DNA from: Paenibacillaceae bacterium
GTDB taxonomy: Bacteria; Bacillota; Bacilli; Paenibacillales; NBRC-103111
Direction: 5' to 3'
Assembly: GCA_029256185.1 (NCBI GenBank)
Contig: JAQSYI010000002.1
Coordinates: forward strand, 186,001 to 250,000
Length of the DNA: 64,000 bases
Positions 17,115-25,183 of the stretch are shown piece after piece. The notes below the pieces were generated by a model. The model saw nothing but the letters and a program-made list of their open reading frames with translations, was not told the DNA's origin and did not search any database. The position numbers were made by a program, and so were the translations under genes. Within the stretch, counting starts at the first letter, position 1. Every line of letters begins with the position of its first letter.

Positions 17115-19331
17115 TCAGGAAGGTACGATGGAGCGGCGGAATTCGAGCGGCGTCATCTTCTGCTCCTTCTTGAAGAAGCGGATGAAGCTCTGCACGTTAT
17201 TGTAGCCGACCGCCTGAGAGATGTCTTGGATCTTCATCTCCGGATTCCGGAGTAAATCCAATGCCGACTCCAGCCTGACTTGCGTAATATAATCGAAAAT
17301 GGTGATCCCTGTCTCCGACTTGAATACGGCGCTTAAGTAATTGGGGCTTAAAAAAACATGATCGGAAATATCCTTGACCGAAATATCCTTGTGATAATGG
17401 GCGCGGATAAAAGATTTGGTTTTGTCGATGGTTTCTGTATGCTGCTTCTGCTTGAGCAGAATAAAGTCGGCAACGCACTGGCGGACGAACCGGATTAAAT
17501 ATTGTTCAAGCTCCTGCAGCGTCTTAGCCTGGTGAATATTTTCCATCCTCTGTTGTTCCGTTGTTCCATCCTCCAGCAATTTGCAGCCGATTTCGCTGAG
17601 TGAGTCGGTCAAATGGGATACGAACTGATTGATCCCATATTTAATAAATTCGATCCGGTCTGAACGGCTGGGTAATGTTGCGATCAGTTCACGAAGAATG
17701 GATAATGCCTTCTCTTCATCCTGCGACCTTATGGCATTAAGCAGCTTATCCTCGTACGTCCGGTCATAGATCGAATCGCTGTGACGCAGCAAATCGTCTT
17801 GTTCACAGATAAACAGCTGGTTGCCTCCGTTAAAAAACTTGCGGTTCAGTTGAATCATCGCTTCCCGGTAGTTCAAGCCTGCCTTGGCCAGACTATCAAA
17901 GGGCTTGCTGGCCGAGATCGACAGATCGAAACCGAGCCCGATCCACTCATCCAATAACTGATTCAACAAGTTGTAAACGTTGTCATGACTGTTAATAACA
18001 ACTGCAATATGGTGATCGTCCAGAGCAGATATCACATACACAATCTCACGCTGATTCAGCCACGACTCAACCGCTGCGTACGTCTGATCCGTTATTCCCG
18101 ACTGATTGAATTCCATAATGGCTGTTGTGAAATATGCGCCGCTCAGATCCATGCCGAGCATCTCAATGATATCGTTCAACCTGGCATCATCCAATACCTT
18201 GCCGGTAATAAGCTCTTGCAGCGCATATTGCTTGAGAATGGGGAAGGTCTCTGCAAACTGGTTCTGCAATTCCCGGTTTTCATGGAACAGGTTCTGAAAG
18301 ACACGGTCGATGATCTTGTATTCATCCATCTTTTGATCCGTCTCATGAGACATGCGCAGCCGGATCTCCGTGATCAGTTTCGCGAGCGGTCTGTACAAAT
18401 ACTTGGATAAGCCTAAGGCCATCAGGGATGAGAGTACAAGCACAATACAAACAGAGATAATAATAATATTCCGCAGCAGCTTGGCATTCCCCACCAATTC
18501 AGAATAAGGCTTCATGTAGACGAACGTCCAACCCAGTATATCGGAGTCGGTCTTACTGATATAGTAGTCCCGCCCGGCGAAATGATGGCGGTTATCGTCG
18601 TCGCCAAGATTGCGGAGCTCGATCAGACTGCCCGTTCCCCATTGCGCATCGAGACTGGCCCGGTTCACAATCAACTCATCGTTTTGATCAATAATGAGCA
18701 GATCCAACGCATAAGGATTGTTCGCTGCTTGCAGCTTCCCCGCAAACTCGTCGTACTTGATATTAATGTAAAGCCAGAGTGTCTCATTGGTCGCCACGAT
18801 CCGGAAGCTCCTGACATAACTGATGACCTGCTTCCCGTAGGAAGCGGGGAAGGCCAGCTTGCGCGGAGGGGTTACATACGCCGTACCGTCGGCATCCGCA
18901 TTCAGCACAGCGGAGTCGATGAATTCTTCCACCTGATATTTGGAATCGTACAAGACATAATTTTGCGCTTCATTATATAAATAGATGGATTCCAGCCCCT
19001 CATTGGCCGATGTCATATCCAATAAATACAAAGTGACGCCGCGCATTGCCTTGTGCTTCTCAATAACCGTCGCGTTACGGTCAAAAAGCCGCCATACCTC
19101 GTCACTCGACAGGATCTGATTGGAGATGTTGACGACTTCGGACATTTGCTGCTCGACGAAAGACTTTTTTTCATTAAGCAGGTTTTTGCTGGACAAGTCC
19201 GATTGCTTAACGATCTGGTCCGTGCTGTTTCGAATAGCAAGAGCGCCGATAACAATCGCAGGAATGCTTATTGCCAACAGAAACATAAACAGCATCTTAT
19301 AATAGACACGCCGGCTTAAAAAGCGTTTCAT
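17115..19331 (-). CDS. Membrane sensor with AraC-type DNA-binding domain
   Basis: One-component regulator of locus 1, about 738 residues. A membrane segment near residues 12-35 and a second near 285-305 frame an extracellular sensing region of the Cache type; a HAMP-like linker and a helical core follow. The C-terminal 100 residues are a double helix-turn-helix of the AraC family (KDISVKDISDHVFLSPNYLSAVFK and MKIQDISQAVGYNNVQSFIRFFK). This architecture is common next to Paenibacillus sugar importers. Start chosen at 19331, behind GAGGGGTGG; nine further upstream codons lack a site. A weak catabolite-response-like TGTAAGCGCATAC lies at 19367-19379 but deviates from consensus. Confidence 0.9.
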   Translation of the reverse strand: MKRFLSRRVYYKMLFMFLLAISIPAIVIGALAIRNSTDQIVKQSDLSSKNLLNEKKSFVEQQMSEVVNISNQILSSDEVWRLFDRNATVIEKHKAMRGVTLYLLDMTSANEGLESIYLYNEAQNYVLYDSKYQVEEFIDSAVLNADADGTAYVTPPRKLAFPASYGKQVISYVRSFRIVATNETLWLYINIKYDEFAGKLQAANNPYALDLLIIDQNDELIVNRASLDAQWGTGSLIELRNLGDDDNRHHFAGRDYYISKTDSDILGWTFVYMKPYSELVGNAKLLRNIIIISVCIVLVLSSLMALGLSKYLYRPLAKLITEIRLRMSHETDQKMDEYKIIDRVFQNLFHENRELQNQFAETFPILKQYALQELITGKVLDDARLNDIIEMLGMDLSGAYFTTAIMEFNQSGITDQTYAAVESWLNQREIVYVISALDDHHIAVVINSHDNVYNLLNQLLDEWIGLGFDLSISASKPFDSLAKAGLNYREAMIQLNRKFFNGGNQLFICEQDDLLRHSDSIYDRTYEDKLLNAIRSQDEEKALSILRELIATLPSRSDRIEFIKYGINQFVSHLTDSLSEIGCKLLEDGTTEQQRMENIHQAKTLQELEQYLIRFVRQCVADFILLKQKQHTETIDKTKSFIRAHYHKDISVKDISDHVFLSPNYLSAVFKSETGITIFDYITQVRLESALDLLRNPEMKIQDISQAVGYNNVQSFIRFFKKEQKMTPLEFRRSIVPS

Positions 19332-19530
19332 TGAATCCACCCCTCGCTTAAAATACAAAATCGTTTATGTAAGCGCATACTTATTTTAACGCAAAACCCA
19401 TATCGAGGCAATTGAATTTCAACCGGCACAACCAGTATGGAGTCCGCCTATAACCAGTATAGCCCGCTCCCGCCTGCAGAAATATGTACACATCCAACGA
19501 TTGTTCACCAAAACCATTGTAAACATGAAA

Positions 19531-19550
19531 AAACGGCATCTCTGCCGTTT
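19531..19550 (-). terminator. Terminator after DUF4256 gene
   Basis: AAACGGCA and TGCCGTTT form an 8-bp stem with a four-base loop, followed on the minus strand by TTTTTTC, just past the stop at 19558. Confidence 0.7.
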
Positions 19551-19557
19551 CCTTTTC

Positions 19558-20124
19558 TTACACGCGGAGCGAGCCGCGGAATCCCCTGGCGCCATAATAC
19601 GAGTCCGCACCGTTATGATAGATGAAGACTTGTCCATAGCGGAAATCACCGAAGATGGCACCGCCGAGCTTTCTGATTTCTGGAGGGGTCTTCACCCAGC
19701 TTGATGTTTTCATATCGAAGCTCCCAAGCTTCTGCAGCTTCCAATATTCTTCAGGCGTTAATAATTCAATTCCCATATCGGCGGCCATTCCCATGACGCT
19801 GTTTTCCGGCTTATTCTGCTTTCTGGCATTCAGAGCCTCGTGGTCGTAGCAACAGCTTCTGCGGCCAGCAGGACTTTCTGTTGAACAGTCAAAAAAAACA
19901 TATTCGCCTGTCCCCCCATCATATCCAACAATATCGGGCTCACCGCCGGTTCGCTCCATTTCGTGGACAGACCATAGTTTTTCCTGATTGGCTTCCAGCT
20001 TTTGCTGCACCTTGACCCATTCCAATCCCTCATGCCGCTTAATGTTCTTCTCAAAACGGGTTTTCAATACGGCGAACAGCTCATCTTTTTGCTCTTGGGA
20101 CAATTCCTTTTTTTCGTTAGCCAA
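19558..20124 (-). CDS. DUF4256 family protein
   Basis: Soluble 188-residue protein of a family of unknown function found in many bacteria. The sequence carries the family-typical segments WVKVQQKLEANQEKLWSVHEM, ERTGGEPDIVGYD, YVFFDCSTESPAGRRS and the C-terminal FGDFRYGQVFIYHNGADSYYG. Several conserved His, Cys, Asp and Glu residues could bind a ligand or metal but the activity is not known. Start is TTG at 20124, seven bases after AGGAGG. Flanked by a terminator and by the TetR gene; no functional link is apparent. Confidence 0.88.
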   Translation of the reverse strand: MANEKKELSQEQKDELFAVLKTRFEKNIKRHEGLEWVKVQQKLEANQEKLWSVHEMERTGGEPDIVGYDGGTGEYVFFDCSTESPAGRRSCCYDHEALNARKQNKPENSVMGMAADMGIELLTPEEYWKLQKLGSFDMKTSSWVKTPPEIRKLGGAIFGDFRYGQVFIYHNGADSYYGARGFRGSLRV

Positions 20125-20267
20125 TATAAAACCTCCTAAGGTCTTGAGATTGCTTCCACCGTGAAGGAAATAGAGAGCGGAACTCTTCCTATATTTTCTA
20201 CAGTTTACGCTAAAACATACTTAACATCAAACGGACACAGCGGCATTTTCGAACAGGAAGTCAGCAC

Positions 20268-20936
20268 TCATTTCGGAGAAGACAGGTTACTTGACGTGTG
20301 GAAAATTCTCTTGGGGCCCAGTATGCTCAGCCTGGTCATCTGTTCGGCCATCTCCCGGGGTGAAAGCTGCATGCCCGTTTCCAGCCAGTGCTGAATCACT
20401 CCCAGCTGGGCCGATACAATGTATGCCACCAGGTAATCCCGCGGCAGGGACAACGCGCTGTCATCCGGCTGAAAAATAAGGGATTTGCGGTGCATATCCT
20501 GCGTCATTGCCCGTTTCCACTCCAAAAAGAAACACGGATCCCCATTGGGTCCCATCATGACAGAGAAGAATCTGGAATGCTCGGCAAAGTATTCGAAAGT
20601 CCCCACTGCGGTAGGATGGGGAGTCACTGCCTGCTTTCCGTCTCTCCCTTCGGCCATGGCCGCCTCGGCGATGATTTCCTCCCGGCATTTTGACCGGTTG
20701 TCTAATCTGGTTATGGCGGTGGTCAGCCCATTCAGGACCTCCTGCTTGCTTTGCTCCAGTAAATCTCGAATATCCTTGTAATGAAGGTAAAAGGTTCCCC
20801 TGTTGAGCCCTGCCCGATGGGTCAAATCCCGGACAGTCAGGCCCTCCAGTCCCCGTTCGTCTATCAGATCGATCAGCGCGTCACGGAGCATCTGCTTCGT
20901 ACGGATAATCCGCCGGTCCACAATAGAAGCTTCCAT
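20268..20936 (-). CDS. TetR family transcriptional repressor
   Basis: 222-residue repressor. The N-terminal helix-turn-helix is clear (MLRDALIDLIDERGLEGLTVRDL then AGLNRGTFYLHYKDIRDLLEQ); the C-terminal ligand domain is of the type ending RFFSVMMGPNGDPCF and DYLVAYIVSAQLGVIQHWLE. Start ATG at 20936 follows AAGGAGG; homology begins there although the frame is open further upstream. It is divergent from the multidrug exporter at 21142 and very probably represses it, releasing DNA when it binds a drug. Confidence 0.9.
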   Translation of the reverse strand: MEASIVDRRIIRTKQMLRDALIDLIDERGLEGLTVRDLTHRAGLNRGTFYLHYKDIRDLLEQSKQEVLNGLTTAITRLDNRSKCREEIIAEAAMAEGRDGKQAVTPHPTAVGTFEYFAEHSRFFSVMMGPNGDPCFFLEWKRAMTQDMHRKSLIFQPDDSALSLPRDYLVAYIVSAQLGVIQHWLETGMQLSPREMAEQMTRLSILGPKRIFHTSSNLSSPK

Positions 20937-21061
20937 CCTGAAAATTCCTCCTTCATCAAATGAACATTCGCAGCTGCAAGTGATCATTAACGTACAAAAC
21001 GGATAATAGTGATTATTGTATTTTCCCGAAACCTCTCTATAATAGGCATATAGTCCTCTAA

Positions 21062-21095
21062 TGAACACTATGTCGATTAATATACCATATGTTCA
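21062..21095. promoter_or_regulatory. Candidate TetR operator
   Basis: TGAACA at 21062-21067 and its exact complement TGTTCA at 21090-21095 bracket a 22-bp AT-rich core upstream of the efflux gene. A third TGAACA occurs at 20961-20966, next to the repressor's own ribosome binding site. The arrangement would allow control of both divergent genes. Confidence 0.4.
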
Positions 21096-21141
21096 ATAAA
21101 GAGGCGAGACAAAAAAGCCGGATTGAAGGAGATGGAGAGAA

Positions 21142-22617
21142 ATGAGAGAAAAGAAAGCGGTGGAGGGCAGTGAGTTTAACCTGAAGAAGCTCATCGGCCC
21201 GTTGATGGCCGTTATTCTGGGTATGATGATGGTTATTCTGGACAGCACCGTCGTTAATGTAGCGCTGCCCCGGCTGGTGGATGACTTTCAGTCATCCCTT
21301 TCTACGATGCAGTGGACCGTTACCGGCTATACCCTGGCATTGTCGGCCGTGATCCCGCTGGCCGGCTGGATGACGGACCGGTTCGGAGCCAAGCGGATTT
21401 TCCTTCTGACGATTATGATGTTTACCTTGGGCTCCGCCCTGTGTTCGCTGGCGGCTTCTCCCACCCAACTGATCATCTACCGGATCATCCAGGGCATCGG
21501 CGGGGGCATGGTGGCTCCCATCGGCATGGCCATCGTCTTCCGGCTGGCCCCCAGGGACAAGATCGGTTCGATCATGGGGATGCTGGGTATTCCCATGCTG
21601 CTCGCACCGGCCCTTGGACCGGTGCTGTCGGGCTGGCTGGTCCAATATGCCACTTGGCATTGGATCTTTCTGATCAATCTCCCGGTGGGCGCACTGGCCA
21701 TTGTGGTAGGATGGCGTTATCTGCCTGCCTTTGAGACCAAGACAGTACCGGCTCTGGATATTCTGGGCATCCTGCTCGCTCCGGTCGCGTTCTCCATGCT
21801 GGCGTACGGGGTAAGCGAAGGCGGCAAGAGCTGGACCTCCGCCTCTGCCATTACCGGTTTATCCATCGGCGGGGTCGCTTTACTGTTGTTCATTTTTGTG
21901 GAGCTGCGGCAAAAACAGCCTTTGCTGGAGCTTCGTGTGTTCCGGTCATCGGATTTCACGCGGGGCATCGTCATTGCCTGGCTGATGCAAATTGCCCTGT
22001 TCGGCGTGATGGTGCTGATTCCGCTGTTCTACCAGACCGTAAAGGGCTTCGGTCCGCTCAAGACCGGTCTTGTCATGCTCCCCCAGGCGCTGGCCTCCGG
22101 GCTAACCATGCCCATCGGCGGCAGGCTGTTCGACAAGATAGGCGCCCGGCCTTTGGCTATAACGGGGCTCAGCGTCATTGCCTTCTGTATGTTCATGCTC
22201 TCGCGGATGACGCCCGACACCGGGCTGCCCTATATAATGACTTTTCTAGGCCTGATGGGCGCCGGAATGGGCTTGTCCATGATGTCGATCAATACGCATG
22301 TGCTGCAATCCGCTCCCAAGCATCTGGTTAGCCGGGTCACTCCGCTCACCACCGCGGCCCAGCAGGTGATGGTTTCCTTCGCCGTTGCCGGGCTGACCGG
22401 CTATCTCACGTCGCAAATCACCACTCATATGCAAGAACAAGGCAACCCGCTTCAGGCTGCTGCCGCTGCATATGGCGATACCTTCCTTGTCGCGGCAGGC
22501 ATTGCCGCCATGGGCGCACTGCTCGCGCTGATTCTGCGCAGACCGAAGTCTGTTCCGGACGGCGAGAGCGAGGCTGAGGCGGGTCAAGCTCAGGCTTCGA
22601 TGATGGCTGGACACTAA
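21142..22617 (+). CDS. DHA2-family MFS multidrug exporter (EmrB/QacA type)
   Basis: Proton-driven drug exporter with about 14 membrane segments in 491 residues. Marks include the motif DSTVVNVALPRL in the first membrane segment (family motif D1), GWMTDRFGAKR (motif A between segments 2 and 3) and GxGGGxxxP-like GIGGGMVAPIGM and LGIPMLLAPALGPVLSGWL (motif C of antiporters). The C-terminus is a charged tail. It is divergent from the TetR gene and ends at a strong terminator, so the pair forms a self-contained drug-inducible module. Confidence 0.93.
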   Translation: MREKKAVEGSEFNLKKLIGPLMAVILGMMMVILDSTVVNVALPRLVDDFQSSLSTMQWTVTGYTLALSAVIPLAGWMTDRFGAKRIFLLTIMMFTLGSALCSLAASPTQLIIYRIIQGIGGGMVAPIGMAIVFRLAPRDKIGSIMGMLGIPMLLAPALGPVLSGWLVQYATWHWIFLINLPVGALAIVVGWRYLPAFETKTVPALDILGILLAPVAFSMLAYGVSEGGKSWTSASAITGLSIGGVALLLFIFVELRQKQPLLELRVFRSSDFTRGIVIAWLMQIALFGVMVLIPLFYQTVKGFGPLKTGLVMLPQALASGLTMPIGGRLFDKIGARPLAITGLSVIAFCMFMLSRMTPDTGLPYIMTFLGLMGAGMGLSMMSINTHVLQSAPKHLVSRVTPLTTAAQQVMVSFAVAGLTGYLTSQITTHMQEQGNPLQAAAAAYGDTFLVAAGIAAMGALLALILRRPKSVPDGESEAEAGQAQASMMAGH

Positions 22618-22631
22618 GTCTGTATGGGAAA

Positions 22632-22665
22632 AAGGATGGGCAGAGCTTGGACTCTGCCCATCCTT
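22632..22665 (+). terminator. Terminator after efflux gene
   Basis: Perfect 14-bp stem AAGGATGGGCAGAG / CTCTGCCCATCCTT with a six-base loop, followed by CCTTTC; it also serves the convergent gene ending at 22734. Confidence 0.8.
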
Positions 22666-22733
22666 CCTTTCTGCGACGGCCAAATGCACGAACAACAGGA
22701 GCGAATCTTGCCGGAACGGATTGCCTTGGCGAA

Positions 22734-23462
22734 TTACTTGAGCAGCATTACCGGACTCTCCCATCCATCATAATTTCCGCCAACCCGCATCGCTTTCTCA
22801 AGCAGTTCAGTTGTAAATGGAGTAATTGTCTCAAATTCGGCGGTACCCGTATGTGAAAGGATTAGTTCAAATGAATGCTCAGAACGATCTGGCTGTGTAT
22901 TTTCTTCAACTATCCGATAAAAATTTAAATTCAAGCTATTCTTAAAATCTTCCCGCTCCCTGGAATCCTTAAAATAGATCCAGTGTTTAATTTCTCGGGG
23001 GATATGATGATTATCATGGTTAGCCTTCAGCTGTTCAACAACCTTTTGATCAAGTATGCGCTGCTTCTCCAATGAGTCGGGATATAGGTTTTGCAAATAA
23101 TACTCCCATCCCGGATCATCCATGACTGAGATTTCACATTTCAGCTTTCTATATTTTGACAGCACTTTATCCAGCATGTTGAATAACCGTTTTTCCTGCA
23201 TGGTATAAAAGAAAAATGACTTGCAATCAGCGTAAGTGACGGCCCCAACAAGATGATCCTCATCTATTAGCTGACTCACTATTTCATCTTCGGCTATACC
23301 GATTAATTCATAATCCAGCTTTCTTGAGAAGAGGCTCCTTGTCCGGATTTCGACTCTTATTAACGTATTGGCGCCATCAATTGGGACTATTTCCCTGATT
23401 CCCAAATCTGCCCTTATTAAGGTTCCTTCCCTTGAAAGAAATACTTCCCAATGCTCTGTCAT
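22734..23462 (-). CDS. DUF695 / RraB-like domain protein
   Basis: Soluble 242-residue protein. The N-terminal ~130 residues (EHWEVFLSREGTLIRADLGI, then FFYTMQEKRLFNMLDKVLSKY, EISVMDDPGWEYYLQNLYPD) match the DUF695 family; the C-terminal ~100 residues (REIKHWIYFKDSREREDFKN, ending VGGNYDGWESPV) match the RraB (regulator of RNase E activity B) fold, in which this two-domain arrangement is known. RNase E control is not established for this lineage, so the role is unknown. ATG follows GGAGGACT. It stands alone, followed by a terminator. Confidence 0.8.
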   Translation of the reverse strand: MTEHWEVFLSREGTLIRADLGIREIVPIDGANTLIRVEIRTRSLFSRKLDYELIGIAEDEIVSQLIDEDHLVGAVTYADCKSFFFYTMQEKRLFNMLDKVLSKYRKLKCEISVMDDPGWEYYLQNLYPDSLEKQRILDQKVVEQLKANHDNHHIPREIKHWIYFKDSREREDFKNSLNLNFYRIVEENTQPDRSEHSFELILSHTGTAEFETITPFTTELLEKAMRVGGNYDGWESPVMLLK

Positions 23463-23839
23463 GTATAGTCCTCCTTTTCATGCCCTGTTGCATCCCTTAT
23501 TCATCTACAAATCTTCTGTACCTTAAATCCTTCTATTGGATTAAGCTCAGGGTTAAGTTCAAAATGATATGTGGAGACTGTATTCATTAACACGAATTTA
23601 CGTGACGTTTATCGCATACCTTGTCCCCTTATTATACGAATCCTCCCAACTCATGGATAGAGTGATAAAGCACTAGTACTGCCGACTGAACAATACCAAA
23701 ACCGGCGCGAAAAAATTCGCGCCGGGAACATTTTCCCCAAAAGTGACAAGATGCTCGACGGTATTGGATCTGCCGCTGACCACCACTTTGCTGATCAGAT
23801 CGTTCAGTTGAGTGTGGCCATTGTATAACTTCGAGGAAA

Positions 23840-23870
23840 ACCTGGCGGAAGAACACCGCCAGGTGTTTTT
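23840..23870 (+). terminator. Orphan rho-independent terminator
   Basis: ACCTGGCGG and CCGCCAGGT (23840-23848, 23856-23864) form a 9-bp stem followed by GTTTTT on the plus strand. No plus-strand gene ends nearby, consistent with loss of an upstream gene. Confidence 0.6.
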
Positions 23871-23920
23871 CTCATTGCCAGGGGAGTAACTTCTTATGGC
23901 GTTCCCGCCCCGCCTACTCC

Positions 23921-24116
23921 TAACGGAAATTTTTTCCGCTAACTCTGCAAATTCATCATTTCTCGCTGATTTAGCGGAAATTTTTGCCGCTATTTCCTTC
24001 TGGAATCCCCAAAACAGGCATTTTGACCTGGTTTTGAGGTAGTTAACGGAAATTATTTCCGCTAAATATCGTCAAATATCGAAAATTGTCCTGATAGCGG
24101 AAAAAATTTCCGTTAA
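23921..24116. repeat. Four copies of a 22-bp palindromic repeat
   Basis: Copies at 23921-23942, 23971-23992, 24043-24065 and 24095-24116 share the pattern TAxCGGAAAnnnTTnCCGCTAA, read in either direction. Each can fold into a hairpin with GCGGAAA/TTTCCGC arms. Spacing is about 50, 72 and 52 bp. Confidence 0.8.
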
Positions 24117-24246
24117 CCTCATCCCATGTGCCCCTTGTTTCTAGCTCCTTCCTTACTTGATCTTCCGATAAAAAATGGAAAAGCGGGTCAACCGCTGTTC
24201 CATCCTTTTTTGTTGGGGAGACCAAGCTGACCGGGCAGAATCTCAC
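24043..24246 (-). CDS. Possible small coupled ORF running into repeat
   Basis: A 67-codon frame starts with GTG whose GTGA overlaps the stop of the membrane-protein gene, as in translationally coupled genes. The first 46 residues (DPLFHFLSEDQVRKELETRG and flanks) look protein-like; the rest is encoded by the palindromic repeats. It may be a gene truncated by repeat insertion, or spurious. Confidence 0.22.
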   Translation of the reverse strand: MRFCPVSLVSPTKKDGTAVDPLFHFLSEDQVRKELETRGTWDEVNGNFFRYQDNFRYLTIFSGNNFR

Positions 24247-24689
24247 AGCCCTGCAGCGGATTGCGGAGGCGTGCCTCCAAACGGCCTGTTCTTCATCCTG
24301 ATTCCTAAGATAATCAGAACTATATAAATAACGATAGCGATTGAATCCACCAGCGTACTGGTAAGAGCCGAGGCATCAAGGACTGTCGTTACCCCAAGGA
24401 TGACCGTCAGCCGGATAAGCAGAATCGACACGATCATCCATGCGGTAAACCTGACTTTCGCCGGCGTGCTTTGGAAGGACATCATGATGAACACAATGCC
24501 GAAAATCAGATTTTCTGCGGTGATGATGTGCCATACATACGTGAATACAATTTGGGTGTCCAAGGATACCGCCTCTATGTCCAGCTTCGGCAGCACAGCG
24601 GCGTGCCCGTTCCATGCGTGTGTATAGGCAAACAATATGGCAAGAATGCCGGCAACAAGATAATACCCGTTTTTAATCTTGACGGTCAT
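24243..24689 (-). CDS. Four-helix membrane protein of unknown function
   Basis: 148-residue integral membrane protein with four hydrophobic segments (near residues 8-25, 45-70, 78-100 and 108-130) and no catalytic motif that I recognise. The ATG at 24689 follows GAGGAGG; ten further in-frame codons upstream lack a site. Its start lies inside the 3' end of the MerR gene (17-bp overlap), so the two are co-transcribed and this is a probable target of that regulator, perhaps a membrane stress or transport function. The product ends in a polar, Pro-rich tail. Confidence 0.8.
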   Translation of the reverse strand: MTVKIKNGYYLVAGILAILFAYTHAWNGHAAVLPKLDIEAVSLDTQIVFTYVWHIITAENLIFGIVFIMMSFQSTPAKVRFTAWMIVSILLIRLTVILGVTTVLDASALTSTLVDSIAIVIYIVLIILGIRMKNRPFGGTPPQSAAGL

Positions 24690-25146
24690 TACATACCTCC
24701 TCAAAGATTTTTGGTTCAATGCTTCGAATGCTTTGGTAAATCTCGCGAACAGTCTCAGTCAACCGTTGGTCGCTTTCATGGTTAAAGTCCCTTAATGTTG
24801 CGGCTGCTGTGTGAAGCAATTGACTGACCTTCTCCAGATGGGCAATCTTCTTCCGCATTTCTGCATTCTTGGCATCAAGGAACGAAGCAACCTCCTCACA
24901 ATAAGCAGGATCGATGTGGTCTAACTTGTGAAAACTGAACCTCCCTCTGATTTCGTCAAGCGCAAAGTCCGCATACTGCATGATTTGAATATTCATCAAA
25001 TCAATGAGATCGTCCCTTGAATACTTGCGGTAACGGTTTTCTCTTCGTGACGGAGATACGATGCCGATCCGGTCATAGTACCGGAGCGTATCCTTGGGTA
25101 TCTGAAGCATCCGTGAAACCTCTTGTATCGAATAAAGTTTTTCCAT
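24673..25146 (-). CDS. MerR family regulator
   Basis: 157-residue transcription factor: winged helix-turn-helix at residues 1-70 (YSIQEVSRMLQIPKDTLRYYDRIG, RYRKYSRDDLIDLMNIQ) followed by the dimerising antiparallel coiled-coil helix (residues 85-125). There are no clustered cysteines at the C-terminus, so it is not a metal sensor of the CueR/ZntR type. It is encoded directly upstream of the four-helix membrane protein. A typical MerR promoter with a 19-bp spacer overlaps its start, indicating autoregulation. Confidence 0.9.
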   Translation of the reverse strand: MEKLYSIQEVSRMLQIPKDTLRYYDRIGIVSPSRRENRYRKYSRDDLIDLMNIQIMQYADFALDEIRGRFSFHKLDHIDPAYCEEVASFLDAKNAEMRKKIAHLEKVSQLLHTAAATLRDFNHESDQRLTETVREIYQSIRSIEPKIFEEVCNDRQD

Positions 25147-25152
25147 GAAATA

Positions 25153-25183
25153 AGAATAACATTGGAGTAAGCTCCAATGTCAA
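25153..25183 (-). promoter_or_regulatory. MerR-type promoter/operator with 19-bp spacer
   Basis: On the minus strand TTGACA (25178-25183) and TATTCT (25153-25158) are separated by 19 bp, the overlong spacer characteristic of MerR-activated promoters. A perfect ATTGGAG-CTTA-CTCCAAT inverted repeat (25161-25178) occupies the spacer. The -10 element ends only six bases before the MerR ATG, so the transcript is expected to be nearly leaderless. The -35 lies within the stop region of the histidine kinase gene. Confidence 0.75.

Larger units (their letters stand above)
23463..24242. other. Intergenic region with decayed sequence and repeats
   Basis: This 780-bp stretch holds no convincing full gene. 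It contains a GC-rich palindrome (CCGGCGCG at 23702 to 23725), a rho-independent hairpin (23840-23864), and four copies of a near-palindrome at 23921-24116. On the minus strand from about 23850 down to about 23682 one frame reads a peptide ending TVEHLVTFGENVPG and FFAPVLVLFSRQY before a stop. I do not recognise it, but its composition suggests a gene remnant. Confidence 0.5.

Noticed and set aside
19367..19379. Catabolite-response-like TGTAAGCGCATAC before the locus 1 sensor gene
   Set aside because: One half fits the cre consensus, but the second half deviates at key positions; not strong enough to list as a site.
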